Positions 12,501 to 24,247 of a stretch of 64,000 nucleotides of DNA are shown here, one piece after another; position 1 is the first letter of the stretch; every line of letters starts with the position of its first letter. The notes below the pieces were generated by a model. That model was not told the DNA's origin, did no database searches, and worked only from the letters and a program-made list of their open reading frames with translations. Made by a program: the position numbers and the translations under genes. The DNA is from Climacteris rufus (taxonomy: Eukaryota > Chordata > Aves > Passeriformes > Climacteridae): NCBI GenBank assembly GCA_013398175.1, contig VZRZ01004155.1, positions 297,992 to 361,991 on the forward strand, given 5' to 3'.

Positions 12501-15500
12501 GGGTGGAAAGACCTAGGTTGTTGCCATCACTTTGTGTCTCAGTAGGACGAGAGGACCCTGTGCTGGGGCTGTTCAGCACCACCACCATGGAGTTGAGGCT
12601 CAGATGTGGCCCTGGTGCCGCTGGCTTCACTGGCAGGTTTAGGTTGAGGCCAAGATGGTCCCTGGCCTCATTTGTGTCCTTGTACCAGCATCTCCCTGTC
12701 CCCTGCATCCTCCTCTGCCCCTCGCCCTGCTCAATCTGCAGTGCTCAGGGTGTGGATGAGCCCATGGGAGCTGGCAGTGCTCAGTGGGTACCGGTGTTGT
12801 TTGGTGGGAGTGACCGGCCAGGACCTGGGAGCTGACACTGCTGGGAAGGTTGGAGCCATTTCTCTTTTCTGAAAGAAAAGGTGGGTGTTTGTCTGGAAAA
12901 CAAGTAGTGGCCCAGCAGCACGGGGGTGTTGCCAGCAGCACATTGCAATGTTTGTCGTCAGGCGTGGAGCAGCATCTTGGCCATCTGTAGCTTCCTCCGG
13001 GTCTCTGCCGAACCCCAAATGCCTCTTCATTTATATGCCAGATAAGTGAGTAAAATTTCATAGCAAACAGGCACTTCATTAATCACCTGCTTTTACCATT
13101 CTGCTCACTCCTGGAAAGGAATTTGGGGTCTTGATAATGGCGCTGTTGTCCAGGCATGTGCCTCGAAGACTGATGCACCTGTCTCGGCAGTGAAATAGCT
13201 TTGCAGAGAAATACGATCACTGAAAACCCCGGGCTCTCCTGACAGCAGGACTCAGATAAGATAATCTCCCTGTGCCACAGGGTAGGGAACAATACTAGCA
13301 TTATAAATTGGAGCCACGGTCAGACAAAGAGGTTATTCTTATGTTTTTTCCCTTAATAAATACATTTTGTTAAAAACAATTATGGCTTTTGGAAGCAGTT
13401 TGATGCTTGGGTTGAGGAATGAGGCCGAGCCCTGGGGCAAGACAGAAGGGCCAGGGCCTGTCAATGACCACATGCTCAGCCCCACCACGGCCCCAGGCAG
13501 GCTGGAGGACGGACCTGGCTCCTGGCAGGTCACTGAAGTGGGTGTGTGTGTGCCCAGCCTGGTGAGCAAGTTGTCATCATTGGGTTTGAGCAGGTGAAAT
13601 GCACACCTGGGCAGCAGTGGGGCAGCCCAGAGTGGCTTTCATGGGCACTGTGTCTTGGGTGAGCTGTGTCTGTGGCAGTGAGCACTGGTGTCCCTCCTGC
13701 CCTGGCCTCTGTGCAGGCTGTTGGTGTCCCATAATCTGGCACACGTGGTGGCACTGCTTGTACCTTTGGCATTGCATAGGGACATTCCAGCTCTCTGCTG
13801 AAGAGCACATAGAGAATGAATGGCCAGTTGCTTGCTTTGGTCACCGCTGTGCCCTGTTTTGGTGGTTTCTGCTCCTGCTGAGCTGCCCCAGCACTGGGAG
13901 GTCGAGGGTAGCCACTGAGGTTCAAACAGAAAATGGTAATTTGCTGTCTGTGACACAAGTGTCTGTGTGGGGGGCAGAGGGGACATGGGGACACACTGGG
14001 GCAGGTGGGGTCTTGTCCCTTCTGCCAGACCACAGCTGACATTCAGACCTTGTGGGTTTGGTGGATTCAGGAATGGTTTAAGCAGGTCAGGTGTTGACAC
14101 AGCACATTGCCCTGTGCAGTGGAGCTTCCATGGCCACAGGGCTCCTGGGCAGCCACAGCCCCTTGCTCCTCCCAGCTACGCAGGGTGAGCTCTGTGGCAT
14201 TGGCAGTGGCCCCTTGGGAGCGTGACAGGCGTGGGGGCCGCCAGGTCACGGTGCCATGCCAGGGTGGCCATCAGCACGTGGCACCCAGCCGCCCTGTGCC
14301 CTCCCTCCCCTTGCAGATGGACCCGGTGCAGAAGGCGGTGATCAGCCACACCTTTGGCGTGCCGGCCCCGCTCAAGAAGAAGCAGTTCATCTCCTGCAAC
14401 ATCTGCCACCTGCGCTTCAACTCTGCGGTGAGCGGGGCCGCGCGCGGGGCTGGGAGCGAGCGGGGGGCGTGGGGCCAGTGCCTGTCGGGGCATCCCTGCC
14501 CATGGGGATCCAGAGGAGCTGCCCCTGCTTGGTGTGGGGCAGCACGGGGGCTGTGGGCTGCTGGAGCTGCTCTTGCCTGTCTGGGCTCTGCACCCTGTCT
14601 GGGCTCTGCTGCCTGTGCCTGGCCACGCTGGATCCACAGCACCTGGGATTGATGCTGCTGTGCCAGCAAAACTCAGTGGTTCTGGGCTTCGTGATTCTGC
14701 TCCACAGCCAAGTGTCTCAGAAAAAGCACTGCTCCCCTGTTCCAGGCTGCATCCTGGCTACAAGTGCTGTGCTGGGAGCATCAGCATCATGCATGCTCCC
14801 AGTGCCCCCACGAGCACCACATGCCCCCCTCCCTGCTCTGCCCATCCCTGCCTGTGTCCCTCCAGGTCCCCCTGGCTGGCCCGGACCCTCACACCCCGTG
14901 GGTGTTCCAGTGCGGCAGCAGTGACCTACTTTGTGTGCACCCAGCTCTGTTCCAGCCCCGTTATCCAGGGGGAGTTTATTGTCTTTGCTAATGAGGCACC
15001 ACGCTCGGACAGGCCCTTTGCTTTCCCACGTACCAGCCACAGCCCTGGCCCCCATTCCCAGCCCCTGGAAAGCCACAGTGGGAGGGAAAGGAAGGGATGG
15101 GATGCCTCCCCCTGCTGAGCCCGGGAAGCCTCAGCTGGCCCCTGGGAATGCCGTGCAAATTAATCTGTGTTACTCAGGGGTAGAGTGTCTAATTCATTCT
15201 GGGGTTCCTTTCCATAAATTGCCAGGCCAGGGTTGTTTTGGGGGACAATGCAGCATTGTCCCTGCTAGGAGGACACCAGTGTTCGGGGGATTTTTTTTTT
15301 TGTGGCTGTTTTTATCAGTTCAGTGCAGACATGAATCCATCAGAGTCGCGCTTCATTATCCAGCATTCACTGGGAGAGAGGAGCTGGGGACGTGAACCAT
15401 GTGTTGGACACCCTTTAGGATACAGTGGGAGATGTGTCCTCCCCACCAATGAACCTCTTTATTTCATTTTTACAGCAACAATTCATTGTACATTTCTGGA

Positions 15501-18500
15501 GTCATAAATTCTGCCTGAAAGCTGCTTTTAGGAGTGACTTGATGCATTTAATCAGAGCAGGGTTCTTATCTCAGCCAAGCAACGTGGTGATGTCTTAAAG
15601 AGTGACACCCTGGCCCCAATATGTCGGTGTCAGAACAGGCTGGGGGGAGAAGGGACATGGCTCTGTGCTACACGCCACTCCCAACACCCCTCTGTGCTGC
15701 ACCCTGCTCCCAACACACCCTCTGTGCTACACCCCACACCTTCTGCAGTGCTCCCAGCCTTGGGGGTGGATGTCACCAGGGAAGGTGGCTGTACTGGAAA
15801 CATGCCTGAGTGGCCACATCCTGGGGCTGACCCCATCACCTGCCCTCCCCCTGTCCATCTGTCCATCTGATCACAGCACTGACATGGTCAGTCTGTGGTC
15901 AGTCTGTTTCAATCCCAGTCTCTCCCCCCAGAACCAGGCAGAAGCCCACTACAAGGGCCACAAGCACGCGCGGAGGCTGAAGGCGATCGAGGCCATGAAG
16001 AACAAGCAGAAGGTGACGGGGGCTGCAGGGGGGACCCCCGGCCAGGACAGTGCAGCTGAGCTGGCCCCCAGCCCCATGGGCAGCGAGGAGCCTGGCAGCA
16101 CAGGTACGGGGAGGGGAGGGGGATGTGGCTGAAGGGGCTGTGGTCGGTGCCATCAGTGAGCTCCTGGGGGACAGCAGGTGTTTGCCCTGTGACTGGCTGT
16201 CTCTGGGAGGTGTTTTGTATGGATGTGGGAGAGAAAGTGATCCCTGTCTCACACATCCCCAGGGCTCTGCCACAAGCAGGGATGAGGCTGGTGGGAGCTG
16301 CGGCAGTGCCGGAACTCACCCGGGGTTTTGTGCTGAGCCCAGCTTCCATGCACTGCAGATTAAAGCTGTCATGGGAGAGGCCTTGGGAAGAGCTGCCCTT
16401 GGCAGGGATGGATGCATGCAGACAGTGTCTGAGCTGGTGTTAGGGAGGACTGGTGTGCTCCCTGAAATCCAGAAAACCTGTTCAGGCACAGAGAACTTTC
16501 CCTTTCTGCCCATTTTTTTCTCTTTTCCCCTTTCCTCCTTTCCTTCCCCTCCCGCCAGCTGACACCAGCAGCCCACAGGAGCCGGAGGGTGAGGGCAGCA
16601 GCCTGGGGCTGGCGCCCAGCACTGAGGAATCGCCCGAGGAGCTGCCGGGCAGTGTTGCCCCGCTGGGCTCCCCGCCGGCCTCTGAGCTGTCGGAGGGCAC
16701 CTCGGACGCCACCAGCGTGGCCTCCTCGTCTGCCCAGGCAGCTGAGGTGCAGGCGGCCGAGTCAGGCAGCAGCATCAGCTCGGCCCCTGAAAGTGAGAAG
16801 GAGGGGAAGAAGAGCAAACAGCACCTGTATTGTCCCACCTGCAAAGTGACCGTCAACTCCCTGTCCCAGCTGGAGGCTCACAACACTGGTAAGGGCATTG
16901 TTGGGGGAGTAGGGGGATGAGCCCTCTGCCACTTTGTTGGGGTTCTGAGTAAAGCCCAGCTGTGCCCCATAACCAAAGAGCCTGGCAAGGAAGTAGCAAG
17001 CATCAATGAGTGTTGCAGTAATTAAAAAAGGTTCATTAAAATGACCTGCACAGATAAGCCGTGGAGCTTTACCTGGGCTGCAGCTTCTGGGGTGAATGTT
17101 CACAAGGTCAGATACTCTTACTGTTCATGTCTCAATTAAGGACATTTCCATCTACATTTAATCAAGTGATTGAGGCTACTTTATATTCCATTTGGCTTGA
17201 AGCTGATAGCCAGGACTTCTTCCAAACCCAGGATAATCCTTCCCAAAGCAGCTCGGTGGTTTGGGCTTGTAGCCCTGTGGAGAAGCCCCCTGGGAATCCA
17301 ATGAGCTGTGGAGCTCCATAACCAGTGATGGCTCCTGGGCTGTGCAGGGCAGCCCCTCAGGGTGGGCACGTGTGGGAGATGCTGAGGGTCCCCCTGAAGC
17401 CTGGGGCTGGCCAGACCCACCCTAGGGTGGTGGTGGGGGATGGCAGCCACGGTACAGGGGACCCCAGTGGGGTCTGGGGGCACCGCACTTCCAACTCCTG
17501 GCTCGCCCCTTTTTCTGGAGGATGCTAAAGTTGGGCACCCCACCTTTAAATGGAAGGTTCTTTTCTCCCCCAGTTCAGCAAGAACTGGGAACCAGTTCCC
17601 CCCACCCCACTGCCTGCTGGGGTGGCAGCAGCTGCCGTGCGCAGGGTTGGCTCAGGACACTGCTGCGGCTTAGCTGCAGACGTGTCCTTTTGCTTTTGTC
17701 AGCTCCAGTTACGAATTCAGGAGCTGATTTGGGGAAAAAGAACAAACAAACAAATAAATGTTTGCAGGCTGGCGCTGCTCCGTGGCCGCCACAGAGCTCC
17801 TTGCTTCACGCCTTAAAAAGTAGAACGAATTAGCACGGGCTTAAATTACTTGCTCCCCATGCACCCTCGCCGTCCCGGCGCTGGCAGGGGCAGGACAGGG
17901 TGCCCTGTCCCCAGGTGTGTAGGGATTTTGAATTCCTCATTCCCCACCTGCTGTGACCCTGCTGAGCTATTCCTGGCTCCACAGCAGCTCCGCTCTGACC
18001 TTGGGCACGGCTCAGATGCTGCAGCACGGCGGGCGACGCGCGCCCGGCTCCGCAGACTGTGCTAACGCCCGGGGACAGGCGACAGGCTCCAGCGCACGCT
18101 CAAAATAGCAGCTTCTCCAAGGCTGCCACACGCAGGGGGGGTCTCTGGGAAGCTGAGCATCTCTGCTCTGCCTGCGACGTGTGGTTTGGCAGGGTTTGGG
18201 AATGGGCCGCACAGCACTGGCAGCTCCCTGTCCCCTCTGCCTGCAAGTGCTGCCGGGCACAGGTTGGTGGGGTTCCCCTGTTGCTGTTGGAGGCACCGTG
18301 CCCGCTGCTGTGGTACTGGTACGGGGCTGGGCTGGGTTTGCTGAGTGTCCCCTCTTGCCAGGCGCCAAGCACAAGTCGATGCTGGAAGGTCACGGCACCC
18401 AACTGCGGCGAGGCCGGGGCAAGCTGCTCTCCCGGGCAGGGCACAAGTCCAAGCGGATCGGGAACAAGGGCAGCATCAACATCCAGAACAAGGCGTTTCA

Positions 18501-19351
18501 CTGCCAAGTGTGCGAGATCTACGTGAACTCCGAGACCCAGCTCAAGCAGGTGATGATGCCCTGGGGAGTGCCCAGGCACGGGGTGTGGGCGTGCAAGGGC
18601 TCAGAGGGTGGGTACCTGATGGTCCCTGCAAGGTGATGGGCGTCCTCACAGACCTGAGCTGCACAGTGCCCTGGCTGTGCTGGCTCCCAGTGATCCAGCT
18701 GTTTTCCTCCCCAGCACATGAGCAGCCGGCGGCACAAAGACAGGCTGGCAGGGAAGCCGCCCAAGCCCAAGTACAGCCCCTACAACAAGCTGCAGAAGAA
18801 TGCTGCCCTTGCAGTGAGTATTCTCAAGGTACCTGTCTCCCTGCACAGCACCCGCTCCGTTTGCTTGCAAAGCCTCGCTCGCCGTCAGCCATCCTTGCAG
18901 TGAGTCACAGGAGCTGCTTCTCTTAAATCTTGGGTTCCATCACCACAGCTCAGCTCCCCTCAGGGAGATTGAGCTGTGGTGGTGCTGGGTTTTGAGTCTT
19001 TATTCCTGGGAAGGCCAGCCTGGGGATAACTTGGGAGTGCTTTGGCAGCAGTGTTCACAACAGCAGCACTTGTGATTCCTCCACCTGTTCTGCGGTCTCA
19101 CGGTGTCTCCTCCTCCCTCCCTGCAGTCCAAGCTGGCTTTGCAGAAGCACCTCACCAAAACCCTGGCAACCCGTTTCCTGCCGAGCCCGCTCACCGCCGC
19201 CGCTGTCTGCGCCATGCCCGGACCCCTCGCCCTGCGACCAGCCGCTGCCACCACCCTCTTCCAAGCCCCGATCCTCGGACCAGCCCTTTTCCGAACGCCG
19301 CCAGCCCACGTCCGCACCACACCGGGTCCCATCGTCTTTGCCCCCTACTAG
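9535..19351 (+). CDS. ZNF385C: ZNF385C, matrin-type (U1-like) zinc finger protein, 5' exon missing
   Basis: Seven coding exons are resolved: 9535-9677, 14317-14427, 15932-16103, 16559-16888, 18362-18549, 18715-18828 and 19127-19351 (TAG). All junctions keep phase, and together they give 426 residues. The first listed exon enters with 2 bases of a split codon, so an upstream coding exon is missing. That exon carries the ZNF385-family LFPNFNT segment, and the next opens exactly at MDPVQKA. Three C-x2-C/H-x5-H fingers follow: SCNICHLRF, YCPTCKVTV and FHCQVCEIY. Each finger is split by an intron between its cysteine and histidine halves. A Ser/Glu/Ala-rich linker separates fingers 1 and 2. The C-terminus ends TPGPIVFAPY as in paralogues. 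I chose C over A/B/D because of the PLKKKQ segment and the synteny. The family is nuclear and binds structured RNA or DNA; ZNF385A is linked to p53 responses. The role of C is poorly known. Confidence 0.92.
11097..11252. repeat. 80-bp tandem duplication in ZNF385C intron
   Basis: Two diverged copies are seen, 11097-11176 and 11177 to about 11252. Both share CCAGAGCAGAG..., a GGATG core and the GAGCATCCCTGCAGCCTGAG segment. It lies in the long intron between the exons at 9677 and 14317. No function is evident. Confidence 0.75.
12028..12091 (+). mobile_element. CR1 LINE 3' end fragment
   Basis: GGTTGGGCTTGGTGATCTC, then CTTCCAACCTGG and a TGATTCTGTGATTCTGT tail, is the standard avian CR1 3' terminus in forward orientation. 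The copy is severely 5'-truncated and lies inside a ZNF385C intron. Confidence 0.85.
15662..15752. repeat. Short tandem repeat, about 30 bp x 3
   Basis: TCTGTGCT-led units start at 15662, 15691 and 15721. Each contains CACCC/CCAACAC. The tract is intronic in ZNF385C, about 180 bp upstream of the exon at 15932. Confidence 0.6.
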
Positions 19352-22118
19352 AGCCGCGGGTCTGTCCGCCGTGGCCGGGCTGTACTGCTGGGGCTGTGTG
19401 CTGGGGGCAGCACTCCTGGTACCTGCTCTCCTGGCTGGTGGGAAAATGTAGTCATAGACGTCAACCCCGGCTTCTCCTTTGCTTGGAGCGGGCTCCCACT
19501 GGCGAGAGGTGCCCCGACAGAGCCTGACCAGCCCCATCTCGCATCCCCACCGCTCCCCGGGCCTGTGCCGGCCCCGTGCTCGGCAGAGAAGCCCAGGCAG
19601 TGCACGGAAGAGGACAGTGCCCGCATCAGCAGGACCATCTCATGGCCAGGGCCTGCTTGTCCTTGGCCTGCTTCTTCATCACCCTCCCAGTTACCAGACT
19701 GGAAGCAAAAGAGCTGGCTGGTCCCTGGGAGACGGACCATCCCTCTGGTCCCTGCCAGCCCAGTGGGAAGGGAACTGCGAGGGGAATCAGCCCAGCTCTG
19801 ACTGGGAGAAACAACCCCAGCACAAGTGGGAAGCTGGCAGTTCCCCTCTCAGCCTGGGCTGGCTATGCCCTCACCAGCCCTGCACTTGCCTGTGCTGGCA
19901 GGGGGTTTCTGTGCCACCCACCAGCCCCCCATCCCCACAATCCCACCAGCCAAAGAGCCCCCGTGGTGGTCAGCACCGGCCACACTGACTGTATCCTCAC
20001 TCCGAGAGCAATAGCCGACCCCAGGGCCGGCGCCTCCCCCTCCAAAGCACACGGGCCCTGCCCTGGCCCCAGAAGCACACGATGGGCACGTGGCCAATCT
20101 GGGCCCCACTCACGCCCAGTGAGGCCAGGAACACCAGGCTGTCTGGTGCTGACTCCCCAGGGAGGTGACCCTGTGCTTGGCTCCTGTCCTTGCCTCTGTC
20201 CCACCGCGGGGACAGCCCTGCCCCTACCTCCCGGGAGATGCTGTGAGGCTGAGTGAATGTCCCTAAAGCACTTTCGGTTCTCCAGTGGAAGGCAACACTG
20301 CTGCTCGCCTGCCATGCCCGGCCCTCCAACCCCATCCCTGTTAGGAGCTTCCAGGGAGTTACTGATGATTCCTGAAAACAAAGGTTCCCCAGCAGCCTGG
20401 ACAATCAGGTACGAAGGAGTGGGTGGCAGCTACAGTCTGCAGAATGCCGGAGGGACCCTGCGGCCGTAGCAATGCGTTTCACTGTGCTCAGACAGCCCGG
20501 CCCTGACCTGTCTGGGACTGTCACCGCAGCACTCTGGGTGCCCAGCACGCCGTTGTACACAGAGTGAGTTGCATCCCAAATGGACCTCTTGCTGGAGGAA
20601 CACCCCACCCCGATCTATGCAATCCAGGGGGGCAGCTCGCCCGCCGTGTTGGCCGCCTGCGATTCCCTTTGGTGCTGATGTGCCCATGCAGCCAGAGCAG
20701 TGGTGGGAGCAGAAGAACCAAGGTAACACTGAGCCCTGTCCCATCCCCAGCCCAGCGTGCTGGTTCAGACCTCTGCTGCGACCTCCATTCCCTCCCAACC
20801 CTTGGGAAAAGACAGGTTGGTGTGTGCACCTGGGAATCCACACGCACAAGCACACATACCTGACATCTTGGCCATAAGCAGCGCCTGGATTTCAGAAGGA
20901 TTTTGCCCAGCGTGCTTCGCCGATGCTCAGGATGGGTCTCCTGGCTCGGGGAGTTGAGCAGGAACCAGCCAACAGGTGTCTCAGATGGCTGAAATACATC
21001 TGCTTCCCAGGGCTGGAGCCTCAGCAAGGGCAGGAAGGCTGCAGGAGGGAGCAGACACCTGCAGGGTCTGTGGCAACACCAACCTGGAGCCACCGCTGCG
21101 CTCCTGCTGCAGAGACAGGAATGTGAGGGAGCCCCTGGGTATGGATTCACCTGCTTGGGGCATCCCTTCGCCAGGGAAGGAGGAGAGTGGAGAGAGGGCA
21201 CCAGGAGAAGAGTGAGCAGCTGTGCATGGAGACAATGGAAAAGTCTTGCAGCAGTGGTGGGAGATGTGGCTTGGAGCACAGCTGAGGGAAGGAAGGCTCC
21301 CAGCAGAAACAGCTTTGCCAGGGATAGGGAGATGGTCCCACAGCCCAGGGGACACGTGGGGACCCCACGGCCCAGGGGACAGGAGCCTGTGCTGGTGGGG
21401 CCCCAGGGGACAGGAGGGACGCTGTCCCCACTCTGTGCCAAGCAGCCCGGGGCCAAGACATCTCCAGCCACCCTTGCCCGTCTCACTGTGCCCTTTCCAG
21501 GCCCTCGGGGTCACCCCAGCGTGGCCGCAGCAGCCGGACAATGGGTCCCCTCCTGTGCCGTGACCTCTGGCGCTGCCCAGCCCCTCAGGAGGGTGGGGAG
21601 GCAGGAGCAGCAGGGCTCCAGCTCGCAGAGCTGTGTGGCACCAGTGGGCCTTTTCCTCTCCATTGTTCCAAAAAGCCTGTGCTGGAGCCGCGGCTGCTCC
21701 GTCGCCCCTCACCAGTGGAGTCCTGACGCACTCCTGTACTCGGCACTTTAACCCTGTGAAAGCCATTCCTTCTAGTAACAATAATACTGCAACGAGCTGC
21801 GTAAGAAACCCCCGTTATGGCATCCCCCCCGAATCCCCTCCTGCTCTCCAAAGCATTTACTGCCTTTGACTTAGCACATGCTGTACTAGGAGTAGGGATA
21901 GTCCATAGCGCTCGGTAACGTGTGCCCCTCTGTAAATAACCTTGGAGTGATGTGAAGTTTGAGTCAAAAAAAACAGAAAAAAATCCCCTAAAATGGAATA
22001 TCCAGACTCTAGGGACTTGGCCAGTACCCTCCTGTAATGTTCATTGTATATTTTTTTGATGTACTATAACTGTTGGGAAAAAAAAAAGGAAAATATTTTG
22101 ATAATCGAATCTCATCGC

Positions 22119-22124
22119 TTTATT
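22119..22124 (-). terminator. NKIRAS2: Candidate NKIRAS2 poly(A) signal
   Basis: TTTATT on the + strand reads AATAAA on the minus strand. It is the first minus-strand canonical hexamer I find downstream of the NKIRAS2 stop. If used, the NKIRAS2 3' UTR is about 0.95 kb and its end overlaps that of ZNF385C. Confidence 0.5.
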
Positions 22125-22137
22125 GTGTTACTCAGTA

Positions 22138-22143
22138 AATAAA
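22138..22143 (+). terminator. ZNF385C: ZNF385C poly(A) signal
   Basis: AATAAA closes an AT-rich 3' UTR and is followed within about 30 bases by GGGGCTTTTTGTCAG, a plausible GU/U-rich downstream element. Confidence 0.65.
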
Positions 22144-23057
22144 AGGAACAAGTATGAACACGCTGGGGCTTTTTGTCAGTTCTTTTCCTACATCCAGACT
22201 ACCTGAAGGGAACAAGTGTTGCTGGGCAGGACTGGGACACCTGTGCCTTGTCTTGGGGTGGTTCTGAGAGGAGGCCGTGAGAGCTGCCATAGCCCAAAGC
22301 ATCCAGGGTGTGCAGAGTAAGTAAAATCCCAGCTCCTCCAGTGATCCAGGTGTGCAGGGTAAGTACAGTCCCAGCTCCTCCAAGGATCTAGGTGTGCAGG
22401 TGAAGCACAGTCCCATCTCCTCTAAGCTCATGGCTGAGTCTGCACTCAGGAAGAGGAGGGCTGGAATGGTGGATTTGGGCACCCTGTCCTCCAGAACAGC
22501 ACCTGCCCTGCTCTAGGCATTCCCTGGGGCAGTATGGCTGGATATTCCTGTGCAAAAAGAAGTGGTGGATACTGACAAGGTAAGGGAATGCACTGCCAGG
22601 GAGCAGTGCAGAGCCAGCTGGGGCAGGGCAGGGAGAGCTGCTCAGATGGAGGCAGGGCCAGCAAACAGGCTCTTCCCACATGTTATCAGGAAATAGAAAA
22701 GAGAGAGGGAGCTGTTCCCTCCAGACACAGAGCTGATCCCTGTGTTCCAGCCAGCCCATGCTGTGCCTCTGCTCTCCTCTCCCAGCCTGCACCTGAGAGC
22801 AGAAGGGGTCACTGGGTGAATCCTGACCTTCCTGTAGCACCTCCAACAGCTGCAGGGGCCGGGCAGGGAGAGGTGTGGTCCCTGTCCCACTGCCTCTCAT
22901 CCTCCAGGACCATCCCCAGCCCTGGGATGGTTGATCCTCTTGCCACCTGCTTCCCGCAGGCTCCGTGACATCAGACACGATTTGGCAGGAGGTGTGTGCG
23001 AGGGAAGCAGGAGGGTGAGGAAGAGGAGGCGGCAATGGAAGGGAAAGGAAAGAAGGC
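22144..23057 (-). other. NKIRAS2: Predicted NKIRAS2 3' UTR
   Basis: The segment runs from the NKIRAS2 stop to the shared poly(A) zone. No other coding exon is seen. The extent is inferred. Confidence 0.5.
22301..22427. repeat. 42/43-bp tandem repeat x 3 in the NKIRAS2 3' region
   Basis: Units start at 22301, 22344 and 22386. Each opens ATC(C/T)AGG(G)TGTGCAGG and contains CCCAGCTCCTCC or a variant. The tract lies in the predicted NKIRAS2 3' UTR, antisense to the ZNF385C direction. On the + strand, units 1 and 2 contain GTAAGTA, a consensus 5' splice site. Confidence 0.7.
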
Positions 23058-24247
23058 TCAGCCATCCATGGATCCGCTGCCCTTGTTCTTGCGGCTGAGG
23101 GGAAACGCAGACTTGCTCTGTGGCTGTGTCATCTTGCTGGCCAGGTAGATGAAGGGCTCGATGAGCGTGCGCCGGTCGGCCACGGACACCTCCCACAGCT
23201 TCACCTTCTCGCCCTTGGCCCAGTGCTGGGCTGCGTCGTGGTCCACCCGGCGCTGCTCCTGCAGGTCACACTTGTTGCCCAAAACCACAATGGTGACCTG
23301 TTCCAAAAGGGCAAGAAGGGCCCCTGAAGGTTCCAACCACAGGGCTGCAGGGCTGGCTGGTTCTGCCATGGAGACCCTCAGTAGCGGGCCCAGCCCTGAT
23401 GCTGATTCCCCCTCCATGTCGAGACCTTTTGAAACCCCATGATCCCAGTGCTCCCTTCCCCTCCTGTTGGGGTCTGTGTGTCCCAAACCAGCCCCAAAGC
23501 AGAAGGAGGTTTCGAGCACCTGTATACTCAGAGAGCATCCCAGGACAGAGCCTGTTACTGCTGAAAGTCTCACAGATCAGGGACCTGTCATCATCTCGTG
23601 ACAGGTTGGAGAAAAGAAAGGTGAGAACCTGCCCCAGAGGAGCAGATCCCAACCGGCAGCCCGTTCCCCGGGGGACTCACCTCCTTCTTGTCCTTGGACT
23701 TGTCGATCTCCTTCTTGAGCAGCTCGACACGCTTGAAGGACTCCTTGCTGTCAGTGCTGTAGACCAGCACGTAGCCGTCGGTGCAGGAGAAGCAGTGCTT
23801 GGGCAACTCCAGTCCGTCCCGCAGCCCCCGCGTGTCGTAGAAGCGCACCTGCTCCCGCACGCCCCGGTCCGTCTCGATGGAGCCCACGTAAATGTCCTCC
23901 TGGGTCTCGATCATCTCCGAGCCTGACGGGGGTGGGCAGGGGACACATGGGAACCCTGCCCGGGGGTCTGGCCCTGGCACAGGCCGGGCAGCTGTCCCGC
24001 CGGGCGCGCTGTGCCCTCCTCCCCCTCCGCCGATGTGTTCAGGGGGTGACAGACACAGCCCTGCCCAGGGGGATCCCCAGGGCCAGCACGGCCCGGGGCC
24101 GGTCCTGCCCACTGCAGCCCGAGCCGTCGCCTCCCGCCCGGCCCCACACTCACCGACCACATGGTTCCCGTACAGCAGCTGCTCCAGGATGGAGGTTTTG
24201 CCGACCGAGGCCTGCCCGCACACCACCACCTTGCAGCTCTTGCCCAT
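23058..24247 (-). CDS. NKIRAS2: NKIRAS2 (kappaB-Ras2), Ras-like small GTPase
   Basis: There are three coding exons on the minus strand: 24154-24247, 23681-23922 and 23058-23297. They join in phase to 191 residues ending TGA, the exact length of human NKIRAS2. The start MGKSCKVVV lies at the edge of a CpG island. The P-loop is GQASVGKTS (residues 11-19). The DxxG region is D61-T-R-G-L, with leucine where Ras has Gln61, and NKCD sits at 120-123. This atypical switch II is the kappaB-Ras hallmark, and the family is thought to sit mostly GTP-bound. There is no C-terminal CaaX box. Known role of the family: binding the PEST region of I-kappaB-beta/alpha and slowing its degradation, and restraining Ral GTPases in the cytoplasm. 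It is head-to-head with DNAJC7 across the gap at 24343-24893 and converges on ZNF385C. Confidence 0.97.

Larger units (their letters stand above)
19352..22165 (+). other. ZNF385C: ZNF385C 3' UTR (about 2.8 kb)
   Basis: No other gene-like exon lies between the ZNF385C stop and the AATAAA at 22138-22143. GC content falls sharply after about 21,770, where there are A-runs and TGTATATTTTTTTGA-like sequence typical of a distal 3' UTR end. Long open frames here on both strands are GC-driven and show no protein signature. Confidence 0.6.

Noticed and set aside
12101..12835. 244-codon forward and 254-codon reverse open frames in a ZNF385C intron
   Set aside because: Overlapping open frames on both strands in GC-rich DNA with Trp/Pro/Gly-rich noise composition. 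No family resemblance.
20521..21486. 321-codon minus-strand open frame in the ZNF385C 3' UTR
   Set aside because: Low-stop GC-rich DNA, no recognisable protein, no initiation or splice context.
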